This document shows, piece by piece, positions 25,001-32,289 of a DNA stretch of 64,000 bases. The position numbers and the translations under genes were made by a program. Each line of letters starts with the position of its first letter. Within the stretch, counting starts at the first letter, position 1. Source of the stretch: Micromonospora_I sp040659735 (GTDB taxonomy: Bacteria; Actinomycetota; Actinomycetes; Mycobacteriales; Micromonosporaceae); assembly GCF_040659735.1 (NCBI RefSeq), contig NZ_JBFANZ010000028.1:1-64000 (forward strand), written 5' to 3'. The notes under the pieces are model-generated. The model did no database searches. It saw only the letters and a list, made by a program, of their open reading frames with translations, and was not told where the DNA came from.

Positions 25001-25241
25001 GGAGCGCGGCCAGGACCGTGGGGGTGAGCACGTCCTCGTGGCCGGGCGGCGCCACGACGGTGGGCGCGGTCAGCGCGACATCCTGCGGTCCGTTCGCGCC
25101 GAGCGCGGCCAGCGGCGCGGCCTCGCAGCCCGCCGCCACCGCCCGGAACACCGCCTCCCGTACGCGCTGCGGGGTGAGCGGGTCGCCCGGCACGGCCCCG
25201 ACGAGCCGTACGCGGACCGGAATCCTCAGCCGAGCCGACAT
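22071..25241 (-). CDS. Very large CIS-cluster protein with Gly/Thr linker and hydrophobic C-terminus
   Basis: The 1056 aa product divides into an N-terminal part (1-365) with no recognised domain, a low-complexity Gly/Thr/Ser linker (368-409), a mixed domain (about 425-850) and a C-terminal region with a long hydrophobic stretch (about 856-893, FITIFSTIGIIALGLLCAPL onward), another near 923-938 and one near 1000-1020. It lies where a tape measure would sit in a phage tail operon, but the linker and late hydrophobic block are also what a membrane-active effector would show. It is coupled to the toxin-like 505 aa gene by TGATG. Function unknown. Confidence 0.6.
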   Translation of the reverse strand: MSARLRIPVRVRLVGAVPGDPLTPQRVREAVFRAVAAGCEAAPLAALGANGPQDVALTAPTVVAPPGHEDVLTPTVLAALLDGARAGALETVRARLHDRPVAGGRVTGTPAEPFDPSRVRRRGGLTTYVVPFFDGGETEVPLTEEATATAAAAGPPPPLPAAGQVLTLVQALSVAWLWHVYRHGPRWDPGALGYPGFYGPVHVGGASRMTLVWITEVRGPVPEDGSLAARSYDHLWWPMLTLVPERGASRGIQRSRLDPSFGGYELTDTGETATVATVVTRIEGMVDRGGYPADFALRDPARRRAYAEALLRDHRGELVETQLIWNLAGGSQESLVVMPPTIGGTAVHGPIRFVTGTPTRTANGEQAGDAGSGGTGSGTGTGTGSGRGDGTGTATGTGGQGGTGGTGAQAVSPPPRGGRLGDSEHGRRLWPSTGVDGRRFDDGPYLAEPRSDLLVNDHGLIAKMRAIAAALEVPECPYLGRFALNTALMVAGRARGIGLGAVRATSMTEVTIRTDGGGNNGFLDVRPGASPEFDYLRLLARIAADVSDFGSAVINCYLDARNAGLVRVDPDWEPNAASWALRFSGDFNDSMKHGFTHLYAETCRALLLQQLRSSRQGIVGRKDHRFDQTLASFSSALDILGETVVQLTTLRRAIRYSEQVIATGTVREVMSVPREIGSRHERYTLPPPIQSIPAGILSVVGEARIERRGSQRVAVFQGRDWSVTDLEASIGTRRGLLNQVDPLFLQVSDLDALYAGAQRDAAHVRRYLTDLLGEMFRANTEMIAKSSDAEDGAFFALEASQYVEREGGRDWRGLRFELHGIHALADDQLRPHIGDDRHYVEGINAAIGRKADFDSFITIFSTIGIIALGLLCAPLGAIAAAAITGIAGLALTAVDVLEADRKTDLYRSLEDPELFLRWQEVQLAQLMAGLSIAFSVFDVTGVGKAAHAIVGTARQGLRVAERAGVGMAVRSVARSTRRELVRNMTREVLDQAVRQAVTEAAVVAVMTALLPRVITPVLVPWMRQQALEHGTLREVDAALGPLAAGLPTPTLPGGGH
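24015..24140. repeat. Low-complexity CCGGTG-type hexamer tract encoding the Gly/Thr linker
   Basis: On the plus strand CCGGTG recurs about five times around 24091-24120, with related GGTACCGGTGG and GCCGGTGCC units on both sides. Translated leftward it gives Gly-Thr/Gly-Ser pairs of residues 368-409 of the 1056 aa protein. Such tracts can change length by slippage. Confidence 0.65.
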
Positions 25242-25245
25242 GGTC

Positions 25246-25566
25246 TCACCCGATCGTCCTGGCGTGCAGCGCCTCGCGCAGCCGCCGCAGGGCCAGCTCA
25301 GCCGCGTCCTCGGTGATCTGGTCGGCGGAGGGACCGACCTCGACGGTCACCGCCACCTCGATCGTGACGGCCGGTGCCACGCCGAGCGCGGTTTCGACCA
25401 GCCGTGCCGCCGAATCGGCCTTGGGGACCACCGTTTCTCCGATCCGGACCAGGCCGAGACCGGTCCGTTCCACCCGACCGCCGAGCGGGCGGGCCATCGC
25501 GTCGTCGCGGGCCAGGGCGTCGGGGTCGATCGCACCGAGGCGGGTCGCCGGGGGCAGCTCGTTCAT
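25246..25566 (-). CDS. Small CIS-cluster protein, 106 aa
   Basis: Starts at ATG behind GAGAGGAG, 44 bases after the tube-like gene, and stops four bases before the 1056 aa gene. The first half is extended and loop-like (ATRLGAIDPDALARDDAMAR); then comes VRIGETVVPKADSAARLVE, a strand VTIEVAVTVEVG and a C-terminal helix. No family was recognised. Its place directly upstream of the large protein suggests a partner or loading factor for it, but this is only positional. Confidence 0.6.
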   Translation of the reverse strand: MNELPPATRLGAIDPDALARDDAMARPLGGRVERTGLGLVRIGETVVPKADSAARLVETALGVAPAVTIEVAVTVEVGPSADQITEDAAELALRRLREALHARTIG

Positions 25567-25610
25567 CGCGGGCTCCTCTCGCCGTGTCGTGAGTGGACGG
25601 CTCGGGACGG

Positions 25611-26054
25611 TCAGACCGTGAACGTCGGCCTGGTGAGCGCGGCCCCGTCGTTGATCTCGGCCTGCCGGCTGATGCCCGAGAACGTCGCCGTGGGCGCGCC
25701 GTTGACCATCGCGTTCGAGGGGTTCGCCGAGGTGATCAGACACTTGCGCAGGACGACGTGGGTGAAGTCCCACTCGCCGGTGCTGCCGGCCGCCTCGTAG
25801 ACGCCGATCTCGAACTCGGTGCCCTCCATGGCGATTCGGGTGAGCTGGGCGGCGGCGCCGCCGATCGCCTTCACCGACATGCTGAACGTGTAGCTGTCGG
25901 GGTTGGCGATCCACCCGACATGTGTCGCCTCGCAGGAGTGGACGACCTCGGTGTTGAGCGCGAACGTGGGGGTGAAGGACTCGATCGGGGTGAGTGGGTT
26001 CGCGCTGTCCCCGTCGACGATCACCGCGAGCCGGGTGGACATCCAGGTGGGCAT
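25611..26054 (-). CDS. Tail-tube-like protein of the CIS
   Basis: A 147 aa all-beta protein with strands ESFTPTFALNTEVVHSCE, SYTFSMSVKAIGGAAAQL, TEFEIGVYEAAGS, FTHVVLRKCLIT and a closing PTATFSGISRQAEIND. Length, fold pattern and position right after the sheath gene fit the ring-forming inner tube protein. Only one tube gene is present, whereas Afp-type systems carry two or more paralogues. The ATG is preceded by GGAAAGG. The assignment relies on fold pattern and synteny. Confidence 0.6.
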   Translation of the reverse strand: MPTWMSTRLAVIVDGDSANPLTPIESFTPTFALNTEVVHSCEATHVGWIANPDSYTFSMSVKAIGGAAAQLTRIAMEGTEFEIGVYEAAGSTGEWDFTHVVLRKCLITSANPSNAMVNGAPTATFSGISRQAEINDGAALTRPTFTV

Positions 26055-26092
26055 GGTCGGCCTTTCCGTTCGGGTGTGCGGGTGGGTGCGGA

Positions 26093-27280
26093 TCAGGCGC
26101 GCAGCGCGAGGTTGACGTCGAGGAAGTGCACGGAGCCGGCGTAGGTGACCGAGAGCAGCACCTCGACGATGCGGCTGGTCCGTGCGGCGGTGAGCGTCGC
26201 CACCGCCCCTGGTGAGCGCAGGCTCTCCTCCAGCTCGAGCACCGGCAGCAGCGGGATTTCGGTCGAATAGCCGGCGATCACCCGCGCGGTGGCGAGCGGG
26301 CCGAGGATCGCGTCGATCCGGCTGCGCAGCGCCTGCATTCCGAGCCGGTCGATCTGGACGTTGCCGATCGTGCCGATCAGGCCCGCCTTGAGCCGGAACT
26401 CGATGTCGTCGAGGACCCGGATCACGTCGACGTACAGGCGCGAGGTGTCGGTGGTGTAGCAGCGGCCGGATCCCATGAAGATTCCCTCGCCGGGCACCAG
26501 CTCGGGGTCGATCAGGGGCAGCATGAACTGCTCCGCCAGCTGTTTGATCTCCGAACCGGAGAACTGGCGGGCGAGCGGGACGCTCACGCCACGGATCTGC
26601 TTCATCAACACGCTGATGTGCGGGGGATACCCGGCCATCGCGCCCATCACCGCGGCCGCGACGTCGGCGGCCGGAACGCCGCCGGTGACCGGCACCCGCG
26701 CCGCCGCCAGCACCATCCGACTGACGTCGCTCTTCACACCGCTGTAAGCGGCCTCCGCCGCCTGCGCGAAGGTGCTGCCCTCGGCGACAGCGAGGTCCGG
26801 GTCGACCATGGCGACGCCGATGCGCCGGTCCCCGTCGGCGCTCACCGTCTCGACGTGGTTCTTCAGAGCCGCCAGCGCGGCCGGATCGGTTTCCCCGGCG
26901 AGCGCGACGAACTGCACGGGGGTGGCGGCCAGGGAGGCCAGCGCGGCGGTGTAGCCGGGGGAGCCGTCGCTGTCGTCGGTCGCGACGGCGAAGACCCGGG
27001 AGGGTGCCGGATCCTGCAGGAGCACCGTCCGTACGGCGTGGTAGAGGGGTCCGGCGTCCGCGCCGTCGTTGGCGATGGCGCCCGAGCCGTCGACGTCGGC
27101 GAACTGTGCGCGGGCCTCCGCCTCGCTGCCGATCTGGATAGGGGTGTCGGGTACGGCGGTGCCGAACCCGCCGGTGGACCCCACGACGGCGACGTTGCCG
27201 AACGCCCGGGTGGCGGCCGGCTGGAGGCCACGCGTGTCGATGGTGACTCTGATGAACGGGAACTCGGCGGCGATGGTCAT
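26093..27280 (-). CDS. Contractile sheath protein of the CIS
   Basis: The 395 aa protein has the tail-sheath layout: an N-terminal strand TIAAEFPFIRVTIDTRG with an exchange-type arm, a variable surface domain around 90-230, and the conserved C-terminal core with YPPHISVLMKQIRGVSVPLA, FMGSGRCYTTDTSRLYVDVI RVLDDIEFRLKAG and IGTIGNVQIDRLGMQALRSR followed by IDAILGPLATARVIAGY. Sheath subunits polymerise around the tube and contract on firing. It is preceded by AGGAGACGTCG. A single sheath gene is present. This is the best-supported member of the cluster. Confidence 0.85.
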   Translation of the reverse strand: MTIAAEFPFIRVTIDTRGLQPAATRAFGNVAVVGSTGGFGTAVPDTPIQIGSEAEARAQFADVDGSGAIANDGADAGPLYHAVRTVLLQDPAPSRVFAVATDDSDGSPGYTAALASLAATPVQFVALAGETDPAALAALKNHVETVSADGDRRIGVAMVDPDLAVAEGSTFAQAAEAAYSGVKSDVSRMVLAAARVPVTGGVPAADVAAAVMGAMAGYPPHISVLMKQIRGVSVPLARQFSGSEIKQLAEQFMLPLIDPELVPGEGIFMGSGRCYTTDTSRLYVDVIRVLDDIEFRLKAGLIGTIGNVQIDRLGMQALRSRIDAILGPLATARVIAGYSTEIPLLPVLELEESLRSPGAVATLTAARTSRIVEVLLSVTYAGSVHFLDVNLALRA

Positions 27281-27347
27281 CGACGTCTCCTGATGGCGAC
27301 TGGACTCTGCTGGTCGGGTGGGGCACGTACTCGAACGCCGGGCGGGG

Positions 27348-28295
27348 TCAGATCGCGACCGGGACGACGGCGGTGGTCCGGAGTCGGGTGGTCAGCTCGG
27401 CCAGCCGGGCCGCGCGCCGCGCGTCCGGTTCGACCGGCGGCGGACCGGTGGGAAACGGCAGGTCCTCGTCGTCGAGGCTGGCGAGCGGAACGACGAGGAG
27501 AGCCGGGTACTCCAGCCGGGCGGACATCCCCGTCGGTGCCGGCAACGGTTCGGTCCCGCCGGCGAGCGTGGCCCGGGTCAGGCTGATCTGCGTCAGCGCG
27601 GGCGCCAGCCCGTCGTCGAGGTCATCGATGATGTGCACGAGTGCCGTGAGCCGGTACGTGCGCTCGGTGGGCGGCACCGTGGAGTCGGTGACCACCGTGA
27701 GAGCGAGACGGTGCACGGCATGCGGCGGCGCGAGAAAGGCCAGGAGCGTCTCCAGATCGGTAATGCCCCGGTCCCGCAGTGTCGTCGCGACCGCGGTCGA
27801 CGGCACCTCGCCGAAGTGTTCGGCGATGGCGGCCAGCAGTTCCTCGAACCGACGCCGCGCCAGCAGAGCGGGATCTGCGGGCAGGGCGCCGTCCGCCGCC
27901 ACCACCCGCGCGTCGATCGCGTCGAGGTCGGCCAGCCCCGACAGGTCCGCCGCGGTCACCTCGACCACCTCGCTGACCACGCCGCGGACGGCTGCGGTGA
28001 GCTCCACCTCGACCACGGCGTGCCCCGCGACCGCCGGTTGTGCCGGAAGATCCGCGGTGAGCTGCCAATGGTCGACCGAGGTGGTCTCGCGGGCCGTCGC
28101 GGCGACCGCGCGCTGCGGGTGGACCACCGGCGCGAGCATCACCGCGCGGACCGAAACCGCACTGACCGTTCCCACCGCGACCTGGTCAAAAACGTACGCG
28201 GCGGACAGCAGGGCGTCCCCTATCGACGTCGTGAACACGACTGACCGCTCGGCTGGATCTGCCAGGCGGAGGATCGTCCTATCCGTGAACCGCAT
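27348..28295 (-). CDS. First gene of the CIS block, 315 aa, unknown
   Basis: The ATG of MRFTDRTILRLAD follows GGTGGACGCG; a GTG nine bases upstream is an alternative start. The protein has a beta-rich beginning, a central helical part (about 140-185, FEELLAAIAEHFGEVPSTAV) and a closing strand-rich half with ERTYRLTALVHIIDD, ending in a short charged helix. No family is recognised. It opens the block 67 bases before the sheath gene; a terminator or cap of the tube is one option. It is divergent from the BTAD regulator. Confidence 0.55.
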   Translation of the reverse strand: MRFTDRTILRLADPAERSVVFTTSIGDALLSAAYVFDQVAVGTVSAVSVRAVMLAPVVHPQRAVAATARETTSVDHWQLTADLPAQPAVAGHAVVEVELTAAVRGVVSEVVEVTAADLSGLADLDAIDARVVAADGALPADPALLARRRFEELLAAIAEHFGEVPSTAVATTLRDRGITDLETLLAFLAPPHAVHRLALTVVTDSTVPPTERTYRLTALVHIIDDLDDGLAPALTQISLTRATLAGGTEPLPAPTGMSARLEYPALLVVPLASLDDEDLPFPTGPPPVEPDARRAARLAELTTRLRTTAVVPVAI

Positions 28296-28469
28296 CGCGT
28301 CCACCGCAGACCGGGACCGTGTTCCGTGGAGTCATGACCGCGAGCATGCGCGGCCCGCGTATTCGCGGCGTCACGGATCTGTCACCGCACTGTGGTGTGC
28401 CGGGATGTCGGATCGGCGGGTGGCCGGGCCAGGGGAGGCGTCGCAGGTGAGCCGAGCCGAGGAGGACAT
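28296..28469. promoter_or_regulatory. Divergent promoter region of the CIS block and BTAD regulator
   Basis: The 174 bases between the two divergent starts are the only obvious place for the promoter of the whole leftward block, since all later gaps are at most 67 bases. AT-richer words such as TATTCGCGGCGTCACGG are present, but no sigma consensus was assigned. Confidence 0.45.
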
Positions 28470-29243
28470 GTGACTGACGACCGGAGACCGAAGCTGCACC
28501 TGCTCGGCGGTTTCCGCCTGACAGCCGGGGACCGCGAGCTGTGTGTGCCGGGCACGGGGCAGCGGCTACTGGCGATCCTGGCGGTCCGCGGGCACATGAA
28601 CCGGCTCAGGGTGGCGGGTTCGCTCTGGCCGGACCGACTGGAGTCGCGCGCGCTGGCGAGTCTCCGGACGGCGGTCTGGCGGATGCAGGCGCAGGTCGGC
28701 GACGTGTCGTACCCGTTGCTGCGCTGCACGGGCAGTGAACTGTCGCTGACCGATGACGTCGTCGTTGATCTTCACGAACTGCGCCGGCAGGTGCAGGGCG
28801 GTTCGACGTCGCTGCTGCCACCGGTGGTGTTCCGGCCGTGGGTCGGGCATTCCGAGCTGCTGCCGGGGTGGGACGACGAATGGCTGCTCGTCGAACGGGA
28901 ACGGGTCCGCCAGATGCGGCTGCACGCGCTGGAGCAGTTGGCCACGCGCCTCGCCCGGCAGGCTGAGTTCGGGCCGGCGCTCGACGCGGCGCTGACCTGC
29001 ATGAGCATCGACCCGCTGCGCGAGAGCGCGCACCGGACGCTGATCCGGATCCATGTGGAGGAAGGCAACCTCTCCGAGGCGCGCCGGGCGTACGAGGCGT
29101 GCCGGAAGCTCCTCTGGGAACAGCTGGGGGTCGCTCCGACATCCGAGACCCGGAGTCTGCTGAGCGTGGCGGCCGAGCGGGCGCCCCGCGCGGGCCGGGC
29201 TCCGGAACCGTTGGCGCGGGCGACCCTCACCGCGGCGCGGTGA
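28470..29243 (+). CDS. SARP/BTAD-type transcriptional regulator
   Basis: The GTG start follows GAGGAGGACAT and gives 257 aa. The N-terminal part reads as the OmpR-like winged helix of SARP regulators (LHLLGGFRLTAGDREL, ending VAGSLWPDRLESRALASLRT) and the rest as a bacterial transcriptional activator domain made of TPR-like helices (HALEQLATRLARQAEFGPAL, SEARRAYEACRKLLWEQLG). No extra ATPase domain is attached. Such activators usually control the gene cluster they sit beside. Being divergent from the first CIS gene, it is the best candidate for controlling the CIS block. Confidence 0.78.
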   Translation: MTDDRRPKLHLLGGFRLTAGDRELCVPGTGQRLLAILAVRGHMNRLRVAGSLWPDRLESRALASLRTAVWRMQAQVGDVSYPLLRCTGSELSLTDDVVVDLHELRRQVQGGSTSLLPPVVFRPWVGHSELLPGWDDEWLLVERERVRQMRLHALEQLATRLARQAEFGPALDAALTCMSIDPLRESAHRTLIRIHVEEGNLSEARRAYEACRKLLWEQLGVAPTSETRSLLSVAAERAPRAGRAPEPLARATLTAAR

Positions 29244-29299
29244 CCGGCACGCGGGGGCGGGGCGGCGACGGTGCGACCCCGGGTGCCCGCGCTACCGCT

Positions 29300-29623
29300 T
29301 CACGGACGGGGCGAGGTGCGGGTCCAGGCGCGGCGTCGACGGCCGCCGGTGAGTGCCGTGCAGCGCGGGCAGATCCAACCGATCTCGTCGGTGGGCGTCG
29401 GCACGTCGGTGGCCGTGAAGTCGAAAGGCACGTGCGGAAAACGCCGCAGTGACGACCGGCTCAGCGCGAGCCCACAGGCGGTCTGGTTCTGGCCCGGCGT
29501 CCAGGCGTGCACCTCACCGCCGGGCTGGCGTACGCCCGTGTCGTCGATCCACTCGCTCGACGCGGCGACGGCGCGCGCGCTCCGGGGGCCGTGCGCACGC
29601 CCTGCGCCGCGAGGCCGGCTCAC
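29300..29623 (-). CDS. Small conserved actinobacterial protein, HAWTPG/CPRC type
   Basis: The 107 aa frame starts at a GTG that overlaps the stop of the cyanophycin synthetase gene (GTGA), so it is probably translated by coupling. From about residue 27 it reads DTGVRQPGGEVHAWTPGQ with NQTACGLALSRSSLRRFPH and then EIGWICPRCTALTG. The Cys and CPRC pair could bind a metal. Short actinobacterial proteins with this HAWxPGxNxTxCGL pattern occur as uncharacterised conserved proteins. The first 25 residues are low-complexity, and the true start could lie further inside at a non-canonical codon. Confidence 0.55.
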   Translation of the reverse strand: MSRPRGAGRAHGPRSARAVAASSEWIDDTGVRQPGGEVHAWTPGQNQTACGLALSRSSLRRFPHVPFDFTATDVPTPTDEIGWICPRCTALTGGRRRRAWTRTSPRP

Positions 29624-32289
29624 CGCTGGACCGCCAGCGCCCGCGGGCGTTCGGCCGGCACCGCGCCCAAATCCTCGAGTACGGCGACCACATCCTCGAG
29701 CTTCTCGTACAGCACCAGCACGACCTCGCCGGCACCCGCGAGCTTCAGCGCCTGCCGCAGCGCGGTCGACGCGTCGCCGGTCTGCTCGCACCGCACCTGT
29801 GGGCGTCGGGCGACGATCTCACGGCAGAGCAACGCGGGCAGCTCGCCGGGAGTCCGTCCGCGCAGGTCGGTGTCCTCGTAGAGGACCACCCGGCTGAACC
29901 CGTCGGCGAGAATCCGGGCCGACTGGGCGAGCAGGTCGTCGCGGCGGTCGCCCGGCAGGGTCACCACGGCGACGGACCGGTCCGCACCCCACAGCTGATG
30001 CAGGCTGCGCGTCACGGCGGCGATCGCCGCGGGATTGTGCGCGTAGTCGACGAACAGGTCCACGTCGCCGTGCCGCCACAGCATGCCCCGCCCCGGGTTG
30101 TCGCGCACCGGCTCGAACGTCGTCAGGCGCCGCCCGACCTGCTCCGGCGTGGCGCCCAGGGCGCGGGCGGCCGCAACGGCGGCGAGCGCGTTCTGCACGA
30201 CGTACGACGCCCGGCCGGCGAAGTTGCCCGGGAGGTCGGCCGCGGCCAGCAGCGGTGTGCGGCGGCCGTCGACCGCCTCGACGAGCCAGTCGTCGGTGAG
30301 TAGGTAGGCGGTGCCGCCGGCGACGAGGTGACGCTGGATGAACGGGGGGTCCGGGAGCAGACTGAACCAGGCCACCCGCTTGCGGTCGGCGCCAACCCGC
30401 GGCCGCTCGACCAGCCCCCGTACGAGTGGGTCGTCGGCGTTGAGCACGAGCGTCCCGCCGTCGCGCACCCGTTCCGCGATCAGGGCCTTCACGTGGACGA
30501 CGTCCTCGATCGACTCCAGCCCGTCCTGCCCGAGGTGTTCGGCGGTGATGTTGGTGATCACGCCGACGTCGGTCACGTCGTAGCCGAGGCCGCTGCGCAG
30601 GATCCCGCCGCGGGCCGTTTCGAGCACGGCCACCTCCACCGCCGGGTCGCTCAGCACGACCTGCGCGGAACGGGGCCCGGTGGCGTCCGCGTGCTGCACC
30701 ATCCGGCCGTCGATGTACACCCCGTCGGTCGTGGTCAACCCGACGCACCGGCCGGGCCCCGTCAGCAGGTGCGCGGTCAGCCGCGACGTGGACGTCTTGC
30801 CGTTCGTGCCGGTGACGGCGACGGTCGGGATCCGTCCGTCGTCGCCGGCCGGAAAGAGGGCGTCCACGATCGCCGCTCCGACGTCGCGCGGTTGGCCCTC
30901 ACACGGCGCCAGGTGCATGCGCAGTCCCGGTACGGCGTTCACCTCGATCACGCCGCGGTCGGCGTCCCGGCCATCCGGCGTCGGAAGCGGCTCGGCGATG
31001 TCGGGCAGCCGCAGGTCGATGCCGGCGATATCGAGCCCGACGAGTCGGACCACCCGGCGGCACAGCCCTACCACGTCGGGGTGCAGCCGGTCGGTGACGT
31101 CCCGGCTCGTGCCGCCGGTGGAGAGGTTGCCGCTGTGCCGCAGCCAGACGACCTGTCCCGCCGTCGGCACCCCGTCCTCCGTCAGGTCCTGCTCGGCGAG
31201 CAACGCGCGGGCCGTCTGGTCGAGGCGGAGACGGCTCAGGAAACGGCAGTGGCCCTCGCCTCGCCGGGGGTCGGTGTTGGCTCGTTCGACGAGCGACGCG
31301 ACCGTGCTCCTCCCATCGCCGACGACGTGGGCGGGGGTCTGCTCGGCCGCCGCGACCACCTCGCCCCCGATCATCAGCACCCGGTAGTCGCGTCCGCCGA
31401 GCTGCCGTTCGACCACGACGGGGCCGTCGACCGCGGCGAACGCCGCCCCGACCGCCGCCTCATCGTTCAGGGCGAGGTGGACGTCGCGGCCCTGGCGGCC
31501 GTTGCGTGGCTTCAGCACCACCGGACCGCCGAACTCCGCGAAGAGCCGCAACGCCTCCTGGACGCTGTCGGCGGCACCGCCCGGCGCGACCGGCACTCCG
31601 GCCTGGTCCAGCAACTGCCGGGTCAGCTGCTTGTCGCCGACGAGGTCGACCCCGATCGCGGCGGTCTGGTCGGTCATGGCCGCCCAGGTCAGCCTGCGCC
31701 TGTGCCCCTGGCCCAGCTGCAGCAGGCTCAGCCGGCCGATCCGCTCGACCGGAATGCGACGGCGCTGCGCCGCAGCGATGATCGACTCGGTGCTCGGCCC
31801 GGGCGCCTCCCGTTCGATGGTCCGCCGCAGCGCGGCCAGCGCGGGCCCGTGCCGGGTCTCCCGCCCGTCCAGCACATCCGTCACCAGTTGCACCGCGGCG
31901 GCGAGCAGGTCCAGCGGCAGCGACGAGTCGGCCGGCTCGTGCACCGGGCACTCCGTGATGACGTCGTAGAGGCCTGCTTCCCCCGCGAAGGTGGTCCGAC
32001 CGAAGTGGACTTCGCGGCCGGCGAGATGGGACAGCTCGATCGCGATGTGCTCCGCGGTGTGCCCGAAGTACGTCCCTTCGCGCAGCCGCCGGATGAACCC
32101 CCCGGGCGCGCCCGCGGCGCAGTGATGGTCGGCGAGGCCGGGCAGGCTGTCCAGCAGCCGCTCGGTGAAGCCCGCGAAGTCGCAGGTCTCCCGCTCGGTG
32201 AGGGCGCCGAGACGGACCCGGGCCACCGCGACCGGTCGCTCCAGATAGGCGTTCGGCCCGCGGAGCCGACGGATGTGCAGAACTTCCAT
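29620..32289 (-). CDS. cphA: Cyanophycin synthetase
   Basis: The 889 aa length matches CphA. An N-terminal domain (1-160) is followed by an ATP-grasp domain (about 210-480) with DKQLTRQLLDQAGVPVAP and the metal-binding EVNAVPGLRMH (449-459), and then a Mur-ligase-like domain with the P-loop VTGTNGKTSTSR (492-503) and the later VDYAHNPAAI. The enzyme adds Asp and then Arg in ATP-dependent steps to build the nitrogen and carbon store cyanophycin in the cytoplasm. The start overlaps the cyanophycinase stop by one base (TGATG), so synthesis and breakdown genes are coupled in one operon. Confidence 0.93.
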   Translation of the reverse strand: MEVLHIRRLRGPNAYLERPVAVARVRLGALTERETCDFAGFTERLLDSLPGLADHHCAAGAPGGFIRRLREGTYFGHTAEHIAIELSHLAGREVHFGRTTFAGEAGLYDVITECPVHEPADSSLPLDLLAAAVQLVTDVLDGRETRHGPALAALRRTIEREAPGPSTESIIAAAQRRRIPVERIGRLSLLQLGQGHRRRLTWAAMTDQTAAIGVDLVGDKQLTRQLLDQAGVPVAPGGAADSVQEALRLFAEFGGPVVLKPRNGRQGRDVHLALNDEAAVGAAFAAVDGPVVVERQLGGRDYRVLMIGGEVVAAAEQTPAHVVGDGRSTVASLVERANTDPRRGEGHCRFLSRLRLDQTARALLAEQDLTEDGVPTAGQVVWLRHSGNLSTGGTSRDVTDRLHPDVVGLCRRVVRLVGLDIAGIDLRLPDIAEPLPTPDGRDADRGVIEVNAVPGLRMHLAPCEGQPRDVGAAIVDALFPAGDDGRIPTVAVTGTNGKTSTSRLTAHLLTGPGRCVGLTTTDGVYIDGRMVQHADATGPRSAQVVLSDPAVEVAVLETARGGILRSGLGYDVTDVGVITNITAEHLGQDGLESIEDVVHVKALIAERVRDGGTLVLNADDPLVRGLVERPRVGADRKRVAWFSLLPDPPFIQRHLVAGGTAYLLTDDWLVEAVDGRRTPLLAAADLPGNFAGRASYVVQNALAAVAAARALGATPEQVGRRLTTFEPVRDNPGRGMLWRHGDVDLFVDYAHNPAAIAAVTRSLHQLWGADRSVAVVTLPGDRRDDLLAQSARILADGFSRVVLYEDTDLRGRTPGELPALLCREIVARRPQVRCEQTGDASTALRQALKLAGAGEVVLVLYEKLEDVVAVLEDLGAVPAERPRALAVQR

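Noticed and set aside
11857..28295. Interpretation of the block as a complete prophage
   Set aside because: No integrase, terminase, portal, capsid, holin or lysin gene is present, and flanks carry ordinary chromosomal genes.
11857..28295. Interpretation as a type VI secretion system
   Set aside because: No TssJ/L/M membrane complex, ClpV-type ATPase or Hcp-like duplicates; baseplate and gene order fit extracellular CIS better.
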